DNA from: Alysiella filiformis
GTDB taxonomy: Bacteria > Pseudomonadota > Gammaproteobacteria > Burkholderiales > Neisseriaceae
Reading direction: 5' to 3'
Assembly (NCBI RefSeq): GCF_014054525.1
Contig: NZ_CP059564.1
Location: 1,498,357 to 1,562,356 of the forward strand
Length of the DNA stretch: 64,000 nucleotides
A program made the translations under genes and the position numbers. Of the stretch, positions 55,719 to 64,000 are shown one piece after another (the stretch's first letter is position 1; every line of letters begins with the position of its first letter). The notes below the pieces were generated by a model. The model searched no databases, was not told the DNA's origin, and saw nothing but the letters and a program-made list of their open reading frames with translations.

Positions 55719-56732
55719 ATGTTTTCCTTTATTATCAAACGCATTCTGATTTTGATTCCCGTGTATTTGGGATTGACCCTGTCCACATTCACGCTGATTC
55801 GCCTTGTTCCAGGCGATGTGGTGGAAATCATGATGGGCGAAAAAGCGGTAGACCCAGCCGTTCACGCTGCCGCCATGAAACGTTTGGGGCTAGACCAACC
55901 CTTGCCCATACAATATTTCAATTATTTAAAAGACATTTTTAGCGGCAATTTTGGCACATCGTTCCGCGACCGCACGCCCGTGTTGGACGACTTTTTATCG
56001 CATTTTGTGCCAACTTTGGAGCTGGCTTTGTGTGCCATGGTCATTGCCACCATTTTGGGGGTGGCATTGGGCATCACGGCTGCCTTAAAACGCGGCTCGT
56101 GGCTGGATTACACGCTGATGAGTGGCGCATTGGCAGGTTATTCCATGCCCATTTATTTGCTGGGTCCCATTTTAACGGGCTTTTTTGCGCATTATTTGGG
56201 CTGGCTGCCTGTATCGGGCGTGATTAGCGTGTTTCAATTTTTGGACGTGAAACCGCTTTACGGTTCGTGGCTGCTTGGCTCATTAACCAGCAATCAACAA
56301 GGTGCATTTATTGATGTTTTGAAACATTTTGTGTTGCCGTCCATTGCGCTTTCTACCATTCCTTTGGCGATGATTGCGCGTATGACACGTTCAGCGTTTT
56401 TGGAAGTGTTGGGCGAAGATTATGTGCGTACGGCAAAAGCCAAAGGTTTGTCGCCCATGCGGATTATTTTGGTACACGTTTTGCGTAACGCGATGATTAC
56501 GGTGGTAACGGTAATTGGCTTGCAAATGGCAATGTTGCTGGCGGGCGCGATTTTGACCGAAACCATTTTCAGTTGGCCGGGTGTCGGCAATTGGCTGTTG
56601 GACGGTTTTCACAACCGCGATTACCCGATTGTTCAAAACGGCATTTTGCTGGTGGCAACCGCGCTGATGTTGGTGAGTTTGTGTGTGGACATTTTGTATG
56701 GATTGATTAATCCGCGTATTCGTCATTCGTAA
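55719..56732 (+). CDS. dppB: Dipeptide ABC transporter permease DppB
   Basis: 337 residues from MFSFIIKRILILIPVYLGLT; the frame opens 40 codons earlier through an uptake sequence, which is rejected. About six membrane helices, the N-terminal RLVPGDVVEIMMGEKA region and the EAA loop with RTAKAKGLSPMRIILVHVLRNA. Inner-membrane channel half. Confidence 0.95.
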   Translation: MFSFIIKRILILIPVYLGLTLSTFTLIRLVPGDVVEIMMGEKAVDPAVHAAAMKRLGLDQPLPIQYFNYLKDIFSGNFGTSFRDRTPVLDDFLSHFVPTLELALCAMVIATILGVALGITAALKRGSWLDYTLMSGALAGYSMPIYLLGPILTGFFAHYLGWLPVSGVISVFQFLDVKPLYGSWLLGSLTSNQQGAFIDVLKHFVLPSIALSTIPLAMIARMTRSAFLEVLGEDYVRTAKAKGLSPMRIILVHVLRNAMITVVTVIGLQMAMLLAGAILTETIFSWPGVGNWLLDGFHNRDYPIVQNGILLVATALMLVSLCVDILYGLINPRIRHS

Positions 56733-56806
56733 AAAATATTTTAGCTACGCTGAACTTCGTTTCAGGCAGCCTGCAAAACAAAATTTTTGATGTACCATAA
56801 ATCTTA

Positions 56807-56901
56807 TCCCCTCTCCCTTTGGGAGAGGGTTAGGGAGAGGGAAAAACGTTCAGATAACGGCAATTTACCCTCTCCCCAGCCCTCTCCCAAAGGGAGAGGG
56901 A
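56807..56901. repeat. REP-like long inverted repeat, copy 3, in the dppB-dppC gap
   Basis: CCCCTCTCCCTTTGGGAGAG faces CCTCTCCCAAAGGGAGAGGG, with GGTTAGGGAGAGGG and ACCCTCTCCCCAGC inside, separated by about 25 bp. Near identical in plan to copy 1. It would form a stable stem in dpp mRNA. Confidence 0.88.
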
Positions 56902-56957
56902 GTAAAGAAGTTCAGGCAACCTGCGCAATAAAATTCAAAAAATTTAAAGGAAAAAAC

Positions 56958-57869
56958 ATGAGCACAAACCAAGCAACGGTTTCCACAATCCAACGCCCCA
57001 AACCGCCTACACAATGGCAACTGTTTTACCGCACATTTTGTGCCAACAAAGGCGCGGTGTTGGGTTTGATGGTGTTGGTGGCGATGATTGTTTTGGCGTT
57101 GGCTGCGCCCATCATTGCCCCGCACGACCCCTATGAATTGTTCACAGGCAAAGAGCAATTACCCCCCATGTTTATGGAAGGTGGCGACAAAGCCTTTCCA
57201 TTTGGCACAGACGATGCAGGGCGCGACACCTTATCGCGTTTGTTATACGGTGCGCGTTATTCGCTGTTTATCGGTTTGTGCGCGACCATTTTGTCCATGT
57301 TGGGCGGCATCAGTTTGGGTTTGTCTGCCGCGTTTTGGGCGAAACGTTGGGGTAAAGCCGTGATGTTGGTCAATGACATTTTGATGTCTTATCCCAGTTT
57401 GTTGTTGGCGATTATCATCGCGGCAATCTTGGGTCCGAGCATGACCAACACCATCATCACGATTGCGCTGGTGTGTTTGCCGCCCTTTATCCGCTTAACA
57501 CGCGCCACCGCCATGGTGGAATTGCAACGCGACTACGTTACCGCCGCCCGTGTGATGGGGGCAGGGACACCGCGATTGCTGTTCATTACCGTGTTGCCAA
57601 ATTGCCTTGCGCCCCTGATTGTGCAAGCCACGATGATTTTTTCTGCCGCGATTTTGGAAGCGGGCGCGATTGGCTTTTTGGGATTTGGGGTGCAACCACC
57701 CGATGCGGAATGGGGCGCGATGTTGGGTACGGCACGCCAATACATCCAAAGCAATGTATGGCTGGCGATTTTCCCCGGTACGGCAATTTTCCTGTCGGCA
57801 TTGGCGGTCAATTTAACGGGCGATGGCTTGCGCGATGCGCTTGACCCAAAATTGAAACAGGTTTCGTAA
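56958..57869 (+). CDS. dppC: Dipeptide ABC transporter permease DppC
   Basis: 303 residues from [17 protein letters not shown] after AAAGGA; the open frame upstream passes through the repeat and is not coding. N-terminal OppC-type segment, [40 protein letters not shown] and EAA loop with [28 protein letters not shown]. Forms the channel with DppB. Confidence 0.95.
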   Translation: MSTNQATVSTIQRPKPPTQWQLFYRTFCANKGAVLGLMVLVAMIVLALAAPIIAPHDPYELFTGKEQLPPMFMEGGDKAFPFGTDDAGRDTLSRLLYGARYSLFIGLCATILSMLGGISLGLSAAFWAKRWGKAVMLVNDILMSYPSLLLAIIIAAILGPSMTNTIITIALVCLPPFIRLTRATAMVELQRDYVTAARVMGAGTPRLLFITVLPNCLAPLIVQATMIFSAAILEAGAIGFLGFGVQPPDAEWGAMLGTARQYIQSNVWLAIFPGTAIFLSALAVNLTGDGLRDALDPKLKQVS

Positions 57870-57925
57870 AAATATTTTTCAGGCAGCCTTTCAGTACACG
57901 ACATTTTTTGATATTGCCACAAACC

Positions 57926-58024
57926 TACCCCCTCACCCTATGCAAGGGGGAGGGCTGGGGTGGGGGTTAGAAACGCAACGTGCCACCCCCACCCTAACCC
58001 TCCCCCGCCAGCAGGGGAGGGGAC
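57926..58024. repeat. REP-like inverted repeat, copy 4 (variant), in the dppC-dppD gap
   Basis: TACCCCCTCACCCTATGCAA with GGGGGAGGGCTGGGGTGGGG faces CCACCCCCACCCTAACCCTC with CAGCAGGGGAGGGGACAG. Same plan as copies 1 and 3, but the repeat unit is CCCTCACCC/CCCCCACCC rather than CCCTCTCCC, so it belongs to a sister subgroup. Confidence 0.75.
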
Positions 58025-58062
58025 AGGTTGCAGGCAGCCTGAAACCCCAAAAGGACACAAAA

Positions 58063-59049
58063 ATGAACACAGAACCACTCTTACAAATCCAAAACCTTGC
58101 CGTAACCTTTGGCAAGGGCGAACGCGCGTTTCGGGCGGTGGACAATGTTTCGCTCAACATCAACAAAGGGCAAGTGCTGGCGGTGGTGGGCGAATCGGGT
58201 TCGGGCAAATCGGTTACGATGATGGCGTTGATGGGCTTGTTGCCCAGTTCTGCCACGATTACGGCAGATAAATTGTTGTTTAATGGGCAAGATTTGCAAG
58301 CCATGTCTGCCAAACAAAAACGCCAAATCATCGGCAAAGACATTTCCATGATTTTTCAGGACGCGATGACCAGCCTGAACCCCAGTTTTACCATTGAAAC
58401 GCAAATTGCCGAAGTGCTGAAAGCCCATTTGGGCTTAAAAGGCGCGGCTGCACGAGCGCGTGTTTTGGAATTGCTTGATTTGGTTGAAATTCCAGACGCA
58501 AAAAATCGCCTGAATGTTTATCCGCATCAATTATCGGGCGGCATGAGCCAGCGCGTGATGATTGCCATGGCGATTGCTTGCGAGCCGCAACTTTTGATTG
58601 CAGACGAACCCACCACCGCTTTGGACGTTACCGTGCAAGCGCAAATCATGGATTTGTTGGGCAAATTGCAGCGCGAAAAACACATGGCAATGATTCTGAT
58701 TACCCACGATTTGGGCTTGGTGGCAGAAAATGCGCGTGATGTTGCCGTGATGTATGCAGGGCAAGTGATTGAAACCAATCAAGTTCCCCACGTTTTCAGG
58801 CAGCCTGAACACCCCTACACCCAAGCCTTGCTTGCCGCAATTCCCGAATTGTCGGTGGGGCAAAAACGTCTGGCGAGCTTGGCTGGTGTCGTGCCGAGCC
58901 AATATGACCGTCCGCAAGGTTGTTTGTTGTCGCCACGTTGTCCGCATTTTCAGGCAGCCTGCGACACGCCGCCGCCCATTCAATCTCACCCCTTTGGCGT
59001 GGTGCGCTGCATACGCACCAATCAAGCGCGAGCAGGAGAATCAGCATGA
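58063..59049 (+). CDS. dppD: Dipeptide ABC transporter ATPase DppD
   Basis: 328 residues from [16 protein letters not shown]. Walker [10 protein letters not shown], signature [16 protein letters not shown], Walker [19 protein letters not shown] and a complete oligopeptide-transporter C-terminal domain with the Cys-containing [18 protein letters not shown]. An uptake sequence in frame reads [13 protein letters not shown]. The stop overlaps the dppF start (ATGA). Confidence 0.95.
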   Translation: MNTEPLLQIQNLAVTFGKGERAFRAVDNVSLNINKGQVLAVVGESGSGKSVTMMALMGLLPSSATITADKLLFNGQDLQAMSAKQKRQIIGKDISMIFQDAMTSLNPSFTIETQIAEVLKAHLGLKGAAARARVLELLDLVEIPDAKNRLNVYPHQLSGGMSQRVMIAMAIACEPQLLIADEPTTALDVTVQAQIMDLLGKLQREKHMAMILITHDLGLVAENARDVAVMYAGQVIETNQVPHVFRQPEHPYTQALLAAIPELSVGQKRLASLAGVVPSQYDRPQGCLLSPRCPHFQAACDTPPPIQSHPFGVVRCIRTNQARAGESA

Positions 59050-60004
59050 CACAAAATATTGTATTAGAAGCAAAATCTTTGGCGCGATACTATCCTGTGG
59101 CGCAAGGTTTTGGCAAACCGAAAAAATCGGTCAAAGCCTTAAACGGCATTTCATTTCAATTACAGGCAGGCAAAACCTTGGCGATTGTGGGCGAGAGCGG
59201 TTGTGGCAAATCCACTTTGGCGCGTCAGCTCACATTGATTGAAAGCCCATCGTCTGGCGAATTGTTGATTAACAATGCCAGCACGCACAATCTTTCCAAA
59301 TCGCAATTAAAACAGTTGCGTACCGAAATCCAAATGGTGTTTCAAAACCCTTATGGCAGCCTGAATCCGCGTCAAACCATTGAATATCAACTCACCGAAC
59401 CTTTGACCATACACACCTCATTATCGCGTGCCGAAAAGCACGAAAAAGCGGTGGAAATGATGAGAAAAGTCGGTTTGCGCCCCGAACACGCCCAGCGTTA
59501 TCCGCACATGTTTTCGGGCGGGCAACGCCAACGCATTGCGCTGGCACGCGCCATGATGTTGAACCCCAAAATTGTGGTGGCAGACGAACCCACTTCCGCT
59601 TTGGACGTTTCCATTCAAGCGCAAGTGTTGAATTTGTTTATGGATTTGCAAGATGAATTTCACACGGCTTATGTGTTCATTTCACACAATTTGTCGGTGG
59701 TGCAACACGTTGCCGATGAAGTGATGGTGATGTATTTGGGCAAAGCGGTGGAACACGGCAGCCGCGATGACATTTTCAATGCGCCACAACACCCCTGCTC
59801 GCCGCCGCGCCCAGCGTGAACGGACACAAAACGGATTTGAAATTGCGTGGCGAATTGCCCAGTCCGCTTAATCCGCCAACGGGTTGTGCTTTGCACCAGC
59901 GTTGCCCCCACGCCAACGCGCAATGCGCCCAAACTGAACCGCCTTTGCGCGAATGGAAGGGCAGAAAAGTGGCGTGTTTGCGTTTGGAAGAAATTGCCGC
60001 GTAA
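59046..60004 (+). pseudogene. dppF: Dipeptide ABC transporter ATPase DppF, frameshifted near the C-terminus
   Basis: From the ATG at 59046 the frame runs to a stop at 59817-59819 (257 residues) and includes a complete ATPase domain: GESGCGKST, MFSGGQRQRIALARAM, VADEPTSALDVS and the H-loop FISHNL. At about 59792-59795 the expected HPYTxALLAA is broken: the reading goes HPCSPPRPA and stops, while the correct continuation (LLAAAPSVNGHKTDLKLRGELPSPLNPP, then CALHQRCPHANAQC to 60004) lies in another frame. Comparison with DppD suggests loss of 13 bases. The product lacks the C-terminal peptide-transporter domain. It may still hydrolyse ATP, or the gene may be dead, or the shift may be a sequencing error. 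Confidence 0.85.
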
Positions 60005-60015
60005 ACACAAAAAAC

Positions 60016-60054
60016 ATTTCAGGCAGCCTGAAAACAAGCTGCCTGAAATTTTTT
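60016..60054. terminator. Terminator between dppF and bioB
   Basis: Perfect arms ATTTCAGGCAGC and GCTGCCTGAAAT, 10-base loop, followed by TTTTTG on the plus strand. Between convergent genes. Confidence 0.85.
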
Positions 60055-60056
60055 GT

Positions 60057-61058
60057 TTATTGCAAAGCCAATAAATCCAATTTTTTCATCAAAACTTGGT
60101 CGCTGTCCTCATCGGGGTTGCCTGATGTGAGCAGTTTGTCGCCATAAAAAATGGAATTTGCCCCTGCCATAAAGCACATCGCTTGCACCGATTCGGGCAT
60201 ATCGGTGCGTCCTGCGCTTAATCTGATGAAACTTTGCGGCATGGTAATTCGTGCCACGGCAATGGTTCGCACAAATTCTGTCCAATCCAAATCTTCGGCG
60301 TGTGCCAATGGTGTGCCTACGGTTTTGACCAACTGGTTAATTGGCACGCTTTCAGGCTGCGGACTGAGATTGGCAAGGCTGGCGATTAAACCTGCGCGTT
60401 CGGGGCGCGTTTCGTTCATGCCGACAATGCCGCCGCAACACACTTTCAGCCCTGCGTGGCGGACTTTGCCCAATGTGTCCATGCGGTCTTCATGGCGGCG
60501 TGTGTGTATGATGTCGTTGTAGCGGCTGGGGTCGGTGTCCAAATTGTGGTTGTAGTAATCCAAGCCTGCTTGTTTCAAATCTTCTGCCATGCCGTCTTGG
60601 AGCAACCCGAATGTGCCGCAAGTTTCCAAACCCAAATCTTTGACGGCTTTGATGATTTCGCTGACCAATTTCACATCGTCAGGCTTGGGACCGCGCCACG
60701 CTGCGCCCATGCAAAAACGGCTTGCACCGCGTTCTTTGGCAATTTTGGCTTTGGCGACCACTTCTTCTACGCTCAATAGGGCTTGTTTTTCCACGCCTGT
60801 GTGGTAGTGGGCGGATTGGGGGCAGTATTCGCAATCTTCGGGGCAACCACCTGTTTTAATAGACAATAATGTGGATAATTGGATTTTTTGTGGGTCAAAA
60901 TGCTGGCGATGTACGCTGGCTGCCTGAAAAACGAGTTCCAAAAAAGGTTGATTGAACAATGCTTCCACTTGGCATTTGCGCCAATATTGGGCGGTGGGGT
61001 GTGGCTGCGTTTCAGGCAGGGCGCGGCGAAAAGCGATGGGGGATAAAGTTTGTATCAT
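60057..61058 (-). CDS. bioB: Biotin synthase
   Basis: 333 residues. Radical SAM motif CPEDCEYC (Cys72, Cys76, Cys79), followed by [23 protein letters not shown], and [27 protein letters not shown], with the [2Fe-2S] Arg region at [16 protein letters not shown]. It inserts sulfur into dethiobiotin. No other bio gene adjoins. ATG preceded by GGAGAAATC. Confidence 0.97.
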   Translation of the reverse strand: MIQTLSPIAFRRALPETQPHPTAQYWRKCQVEALFNQPFLELVFQAASVHRQHFDPQKIQLSTLLSIKTGGCPEDCEYCPQSAHYHTGVEKQALLSVEEVVAKAKIAKERGASRFCMGAAWRGPKPDDVKLVSEIIKAVKDLGLETCGTFGLLQDGMAEDLKQAGLDYYNHNLDTDPSRYNDIIHTRRHEDRMDTLGKVRHAGLKVCCGGIVGMNETRPERAGLIASLANLSPQPESVPINQLVKTVGTPLAHAEDLDWTEFVRTIAVARITMPQSFIRLSAGRTDMPESVQAMCFMAGANSIFYGDKLLTSGNPDEDSDQVLMKKLDLLALQ

Positions 61059-61076
61059 GATGATTTCTCCTTGATT

Positions 61077-61943
61077 TTATTGGAATAAAATTTGCCCAAA
61101 ATACAACATCACAATGGCAAACAATGCCAAAATCACGCCCAAGTAATTTAATTTGTTCACTTTTTCGTGAAATGCCAATCCGCCCACCAAAGTACCCAAC
61201 ACAATCACGCCCATGTTCATGCCTGCAAACACCAGCGTGGGGCTGTCTTTAAACGCTTGGTGGGCTTTGATGTAAAACAGAATGTTCATGAAATTCAGGC
61301 AGCCCAGCAATGCGCCAGCGAGCAAATTGTTTTTGTGCCAAAGTGTGTTTTTGCTCAATAAATATGCAAACATCAACGCCCCCGCCAGCACAAACACCAC
61401 CAACAGGCTGCCTGAAAATGCCGCGCCTTGCTTGGATAACTGTTTGAATAAAATATCAATCACACCATAACCCAACCACACGGCAAGCAACCATTTTGCT
61501 GCGCCTTGTTCGCTGGTGGCGGTGTTGTTTTGCGGTTTATGCAGCACCAACAGCAGCGCGAAAATCGCCAAAATCAAGCCCACCAAACGGTGCGGCAAAA
61601 TGGTTTCGCCAAAAATCGTAAAAGCCGCCAACACGGGCAAAAACAGCGACAGGCGTTGCGCCGCGTCCGATTTGACAATGCCAGCCACCGCCACCGAACG
61701 CCCCATGGCAATAAAAATGGTCGGCAACAACACCCCCAAAGCCACAAACAGGGCAATTTGGCTGCCTGAAAAATTCAGGCTGCCCAGTTGCGTTTGCGGC
61801 TGCAAAAAGGCGATGGTTAAAATCGTGGCAATCACATAATTGCTCGCCACCATTTGTTCAATGGACAAACCGCGTTGCCGCGCCACTTTGAGCAATGCCG
61901 CCACCGACACGCTCGCCAAAATACTGCAAATCAAAAATAACAT
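61077..61943 (-). CDS. EamA/DMT family transporter
   Basis: 288 residues from MLFLICSILASVSVAALLKVARQRG; a start five codons upstream (MEIET) is possible, the longer frame is not. About ten membrane helices in two halves; the second half ends in GVILALFAIVMLYFGQILF. Substrate unknown. Possibly cotranscribed with bioB 18 bp downstream. Confidence 0.85.
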   Translation of the reverse strand: MLFLICSILASVSVAALLKVARQRGLSIEQMVASNYVIATILTIAFLQPQTQLGSLNFSGSQIALFVALGVLLPTIFIAMGRSVAVAGIVKSDAAQRLSLFLPVLAAFTIFGETILPHRLVGLILAIFALLLVLHKPQNNTATSEQGAAKWLLAVWLGYGVIDILFKQLSKQGAAFSGSLLVVFVLAGALMFAYLLSKNTLWHKNNLLAGALLGCLNFMNILFYIKAHQAFKDSPTLVFAGMNMGVIVLGTLVGGLAFHEKVNKLNYLGVILALFAIVMLYFGQILFQ

Positions 61944-62181
61944 GGTTTCAATTTCCATAAAAATCAAAAAAATCAAATTTCTGCGCAATGTAGAACATTT
62001 GAGCCTACCGCCAATCGGTTGAGCAAACGCTTTATAGCGAAAAATACGCAAAATGGCAAACAAAAAACTGCCTGAAAAACCACAATCGGGCTTTTCAGGC
62101 AGCTTGAAACCTTTGCAAAACTCGGTTTGTAGGGGCAGATTTCATATCTGCCCCGTTTAGGTTCGCAGAAATTTTCATTCT

Positions 62182-63087
62182 TATAGTCAATTCAAAATAA
62201 AATAGTACAATACCCTAATTTTTAGGATTAAAAAATGGCACATTCAACAGAACTGCGAAATAAAGCATTAAGCTATTATGAACAATGCAAAAATATCAGT
62301 AAAGTCGCCCAAGCTTACCAAATATCCAGAAATACGCTTTACCTATGGATACGCTTGAAAGCGCAAACAGGCAGCTTAAATCATCAAGTAAAGGGGCAAA
62401 ATGCCAATAAATTGAACAGCCAAAAATTGGCTGAACATATACAACAACACCCTGATGCTTATTTGCATGAAATAGCTGAACATTTTAATTGTTCAAAATC
62501 AGCCATTTTTTATGCACTCAAAAGAATGGGTATCACGCGTAAAAAAAGACCACCACATACAAAGAACAAGACCCAAATAAAGTAAAAGATTATTTAAATC
62601 AACTGGCTGAATTTTTTGACTATCAGCGTGTTTATTTGGATGAAACGGGATTTGATACTTACTTATTTCGTCCTTATGCGCGTAGCCCAAAGGGGCAGGT
62701 CATCAAAGCCCAAATCAGTGGTAAAAAGTACCAACGCTTATCGCTTGTTGCCGCACAAGTCGGCAACAAACTGATTGCCCCTATGATTTATCAAAACACA
62801 ATGACCAGTGCTTTTTTTGAAACATGGTTTGAGCAATGTTTATTGCCTATTTTAAATAAAAAATCTGTCATTATTTTGGATAATGCACGATTTCATCGTA
62901 TGGGTATTTTGCGTGAAATGGCGCACAAATGGGGGCATAAAATCTTGCCGCTTGCACCTTATTCACCAGAGCTTAATCCCATAGAACGGACATGGGCAAA
63001 CATCAAGAGATATATGCGAGCCATTTTACCTAGTGGAAGGCATTTTACTGATACGTTAGTGTCCTATTCTTATTTTAACTGAATATA
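62182..63087 (+). mobile_element. IS630-family insertion sequence
   Basis: About 906 bp. Imperfect terminal inverted repeats at 62182-62208 and 63061-63087 (20 of 27 positions agree by eye), each bounded by TA, as expected for IS630, which duplicates TA on insertion. It carries one transposase in two overlapping frames. Confidence 0.8.
62235..63082 (+). CDS. IS630-family transposase, two frames joined by a -1 shift
   Basis: The first frame (62235-62585, 116 residues) has the helix-turn-helix domains: MAHSTELRNKALSYYEQCKN and EIAEHFNCSKSAIFYALKRMG. The second is read from a -1 slip at A7 (62541-62547), giving KKKTTTYKEQDPNKVKDYLNQLAEFFDYQRVYLDETGFD and on to 63082. DDE residues are in YLDETGFD, IILDNARFH and SPELNPIERTW. 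The join at the A-run restores the family sequence exactly, so this is either programmed frameshifting or a single-base inactivation. The last codons lie in the right inverted repeat. Confidence 0.88.
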
Positions 63088-63174
63088 CATAAATTGAAAA
63101 GAGGCGGATATGAAATCCGCCTCTACATCAGTTTAAAAGTAGGTTTTGCAAAGGTTTCAGCTTGGCAATTGTGT

Positions 63175-63972
63175 TCAAGAACTTTGCGACACGCAACCCA
63201 GCGTAACCGCTTTCAGGCGTTCATTGAAATTGGCTTCCAACTTCATGCTTTGTTTGCTGACCAAATCGGGGTTGCCGCCTAATTGTTTGCTGGCTTGTTG
63301 GGCTTCAATTTCGGTGGCAAAGGGTTCAGGCTGCGCGTTGCTGCTTTCTGGCACATTGGCATAATACACGGTTTGGCTGGCAGGCGGATTTTGTGCCAAA
63401 GCCGATTTGATTTTGCTGAAATCTTCTTGCACCACCACATAGGGCGTTTGCCAGCCGCGCATTTCGTTGCTGTTGCTGTCGCCAATTTCAATATTGACCG
63501 CCAAGGCTTGCAAAGGCATACCGTGATAAGTGGCATTTTGCAAAGGCAAAATGTAGTGCATATCGTACCAGCCATCTGCCGAATCCAAACGCACCGTCAT
63601 GCCATTCAAATTGGCTTGATACGGTTGCGGCAAGGCTGGCTGAAAACGTTTGGCATCTTCGCTCACGCAGGCTTTGTCTATTGTGCCGTGGGCGTCTTGG
63701 CAACGGGCAAAGGGAAAATCCAATTTCATCGCCAAATGATTGATGTCGGAATTGGGGCGGCACATGGTGTCCACCAAAGCCGTCCAATCGGTGGCGTGGT
63801 CGGAAATTTGGGTGCTGGGCAAAGGTTCGTGTTCGGTAGAATGGCTGCCGTTGGCGTGGTTGGCGTTCAGGCTGCCTGAATCGCGCGCGCTGACAAAATA
63901 AGCACTTGCCACCGCCACACCGCAAACAAAAGAAACCGCACTGGCAATCAAAATATTTTTGTGTGGTAACAT
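63175..63972 (-). CDS. Membrane-anchored or exported protein of unknown function
   Basis: 265 residues. The N-terminus MLPHKNILIASAVSFVCGVAVASAYFVSA is a signal peptide or signal anchor. Next is a His/Ser/Asn-rich stretch (about 33-55), then a strand-rich domain with Cys in TMCRPNS, ARCQDAH, DKACVSED and LGCVSQ, probably two disulfides, which fits the periplasm. No known domain is recognised. It lies 16 bp from the end of the IS-bearing element; promoter region 63973-64000 is at the window edge. Confidence 0.65.
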   Translation of the reverse strand: MLPHKNILIASAVSFVCGVAVASAYFVSARDSGSLNANHANGSHSTEHEPLPSTQISDHATDWTALVDTMCRPNSDINHLAMKLDFPFARCQDAHGTIDKACVSEDAKRFQPALPQPYQANLNGMTVRLDSADGWYDMHYILPLQNATYHGMPLQALAVNIEIGDSNSNEMRGWQTPYVVVQEDFSKIKSALAQNPPASQTVYYANVPESSNAQPEPFATEIEAQQASKQLGGNPDLVSKQSMKLEANFNERLKAVTLGCVSQSS

Positions 63973-64000
63973 GGGTTTATCCTTTATTTTAAATCTGCCA

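Larger units (their letters stand above)
62105..63159. repeat. Larger inverted-repeat element enclosing the IS630-type element
   Basis: Perfect 17-bp ends: TGAAACCTTTGCAAAAC at 62105-62121 and its complement at 63143-63159. Inside them lie hairpins GGGGCAGAT/ATCTGCCCC (62132-62154) and GGCGGAT/ATCCGCC (63103-63121). The transposase element sits between the hairpins. GCT on both outer flanks may be a 3-bp duplication. The same ends and hairpins form the 268-bp element near 48.7 kb. Confidence 0.78.

Noticed and set aside
56787-56957. Upstream extension of dppC
   Set aside because: It is read through the REP-like repeat; a good ribosome site lies just before the ATG at 56958.
44913-58024. Possible CRISPR array from repeated CCCTCTCCC units
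   Set aside because: The repeats are inverted, not direct, are in separate gaps, and there are no spacers of regular length or cas genes.
59816-60004. Independent small gene after dppF
   Set aside because: Its product is exactly the expected C-terminal part of DppF, so it is the remnant after the frameshift.

Overview
The window is ordinary chromosome of a Neisseriaceae bacterium. The clearest marker is the near-palindrome TTTCAGGCWGCCTGAAA and its halves, seen by eye roughly 55-60 times between and inside genes. This is the DNA uptake sequence (DUS) of the family. Where only one half survives it usually reads AGGCTGCCTGAA, the dialect described for Simonsiella-like species rather than the ATGCCGTCTGAA of Neisseria. 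Together with an intact mreBCD-mrdA-rodA operon (rod or filament shape) and pilT/pilU (twitching), this suggests the Simonsiella/Alysiella/Conchiformibius side of the family. The genus is an inference. GC content looks to be in the mid 40s percent.

Layout. 0-7.9 kb (minus): a membrane-bound CheA-like kinase with a receiver protein cut by the window edge, then gatA and gatC separated by five accessory genes (a DUF4240 protein, three exported or surface proteins including a lipoprotein, and one unknown). 8-13.7 kb (plus): mreB-mreC-mreD-mrdA-rodA. 13.7-20.9 kb: a small inverted-repeat element, DUF58 and MoxR genes, greB, tRNA-Thr, an orphan amino-acid binding lipoprotein, a large phosphohexomutase, accD. 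21-29.3 kb: eno-ftsB, an M14 carboxypeptidase, lgt-ridA, suhB, rarD and the rpsF-priB-rpsR-rplI ribosomal operon. 29.3-36 kb: folE2, the folC-SPOR-cvpA-purF cluster, plsY and folB. 36-40 kb: membrane cytochrome c, waaF and lapA-lapB (envelope control). 40-48.6 kb: brnT/brnA, ilvE, pilT-pilU, bcp, purK, fnr facing hemN across an FNR box. 48.6-64 kb: cysK, hscA, a DASS transporter, dppA-dppBCD with a frameshifted dppF, bioB, a DMT transporter, an IS630-type element and an exported protein of unknown function.

Most genes are housekeeping. What is unusual is the density of small repeats: (i) a 164-bp element with perfect 18-bp ends that supplies the stop codon of the DUF58 gene; (ii) a ~190-bp element with a palindromic hairpin at each end, two copies of which lie in opposite orientation around lgt-ridA; (iii) four copies of a REP-like long inverted repeat, two of them inside the dpp operon; (iv) an IS630-type element nested in a larger element with perfect 17-bp ends, which has a transposase-free relative 13.5 kb away. 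Many transcription terminators are built from two facing uptake sequences. I found no CRISPR array, prophage or large novel gene system. The best candidates for new biology are the repeat families, the CheW-less CheA-like kinase and the five-gene insert in the gat locus.
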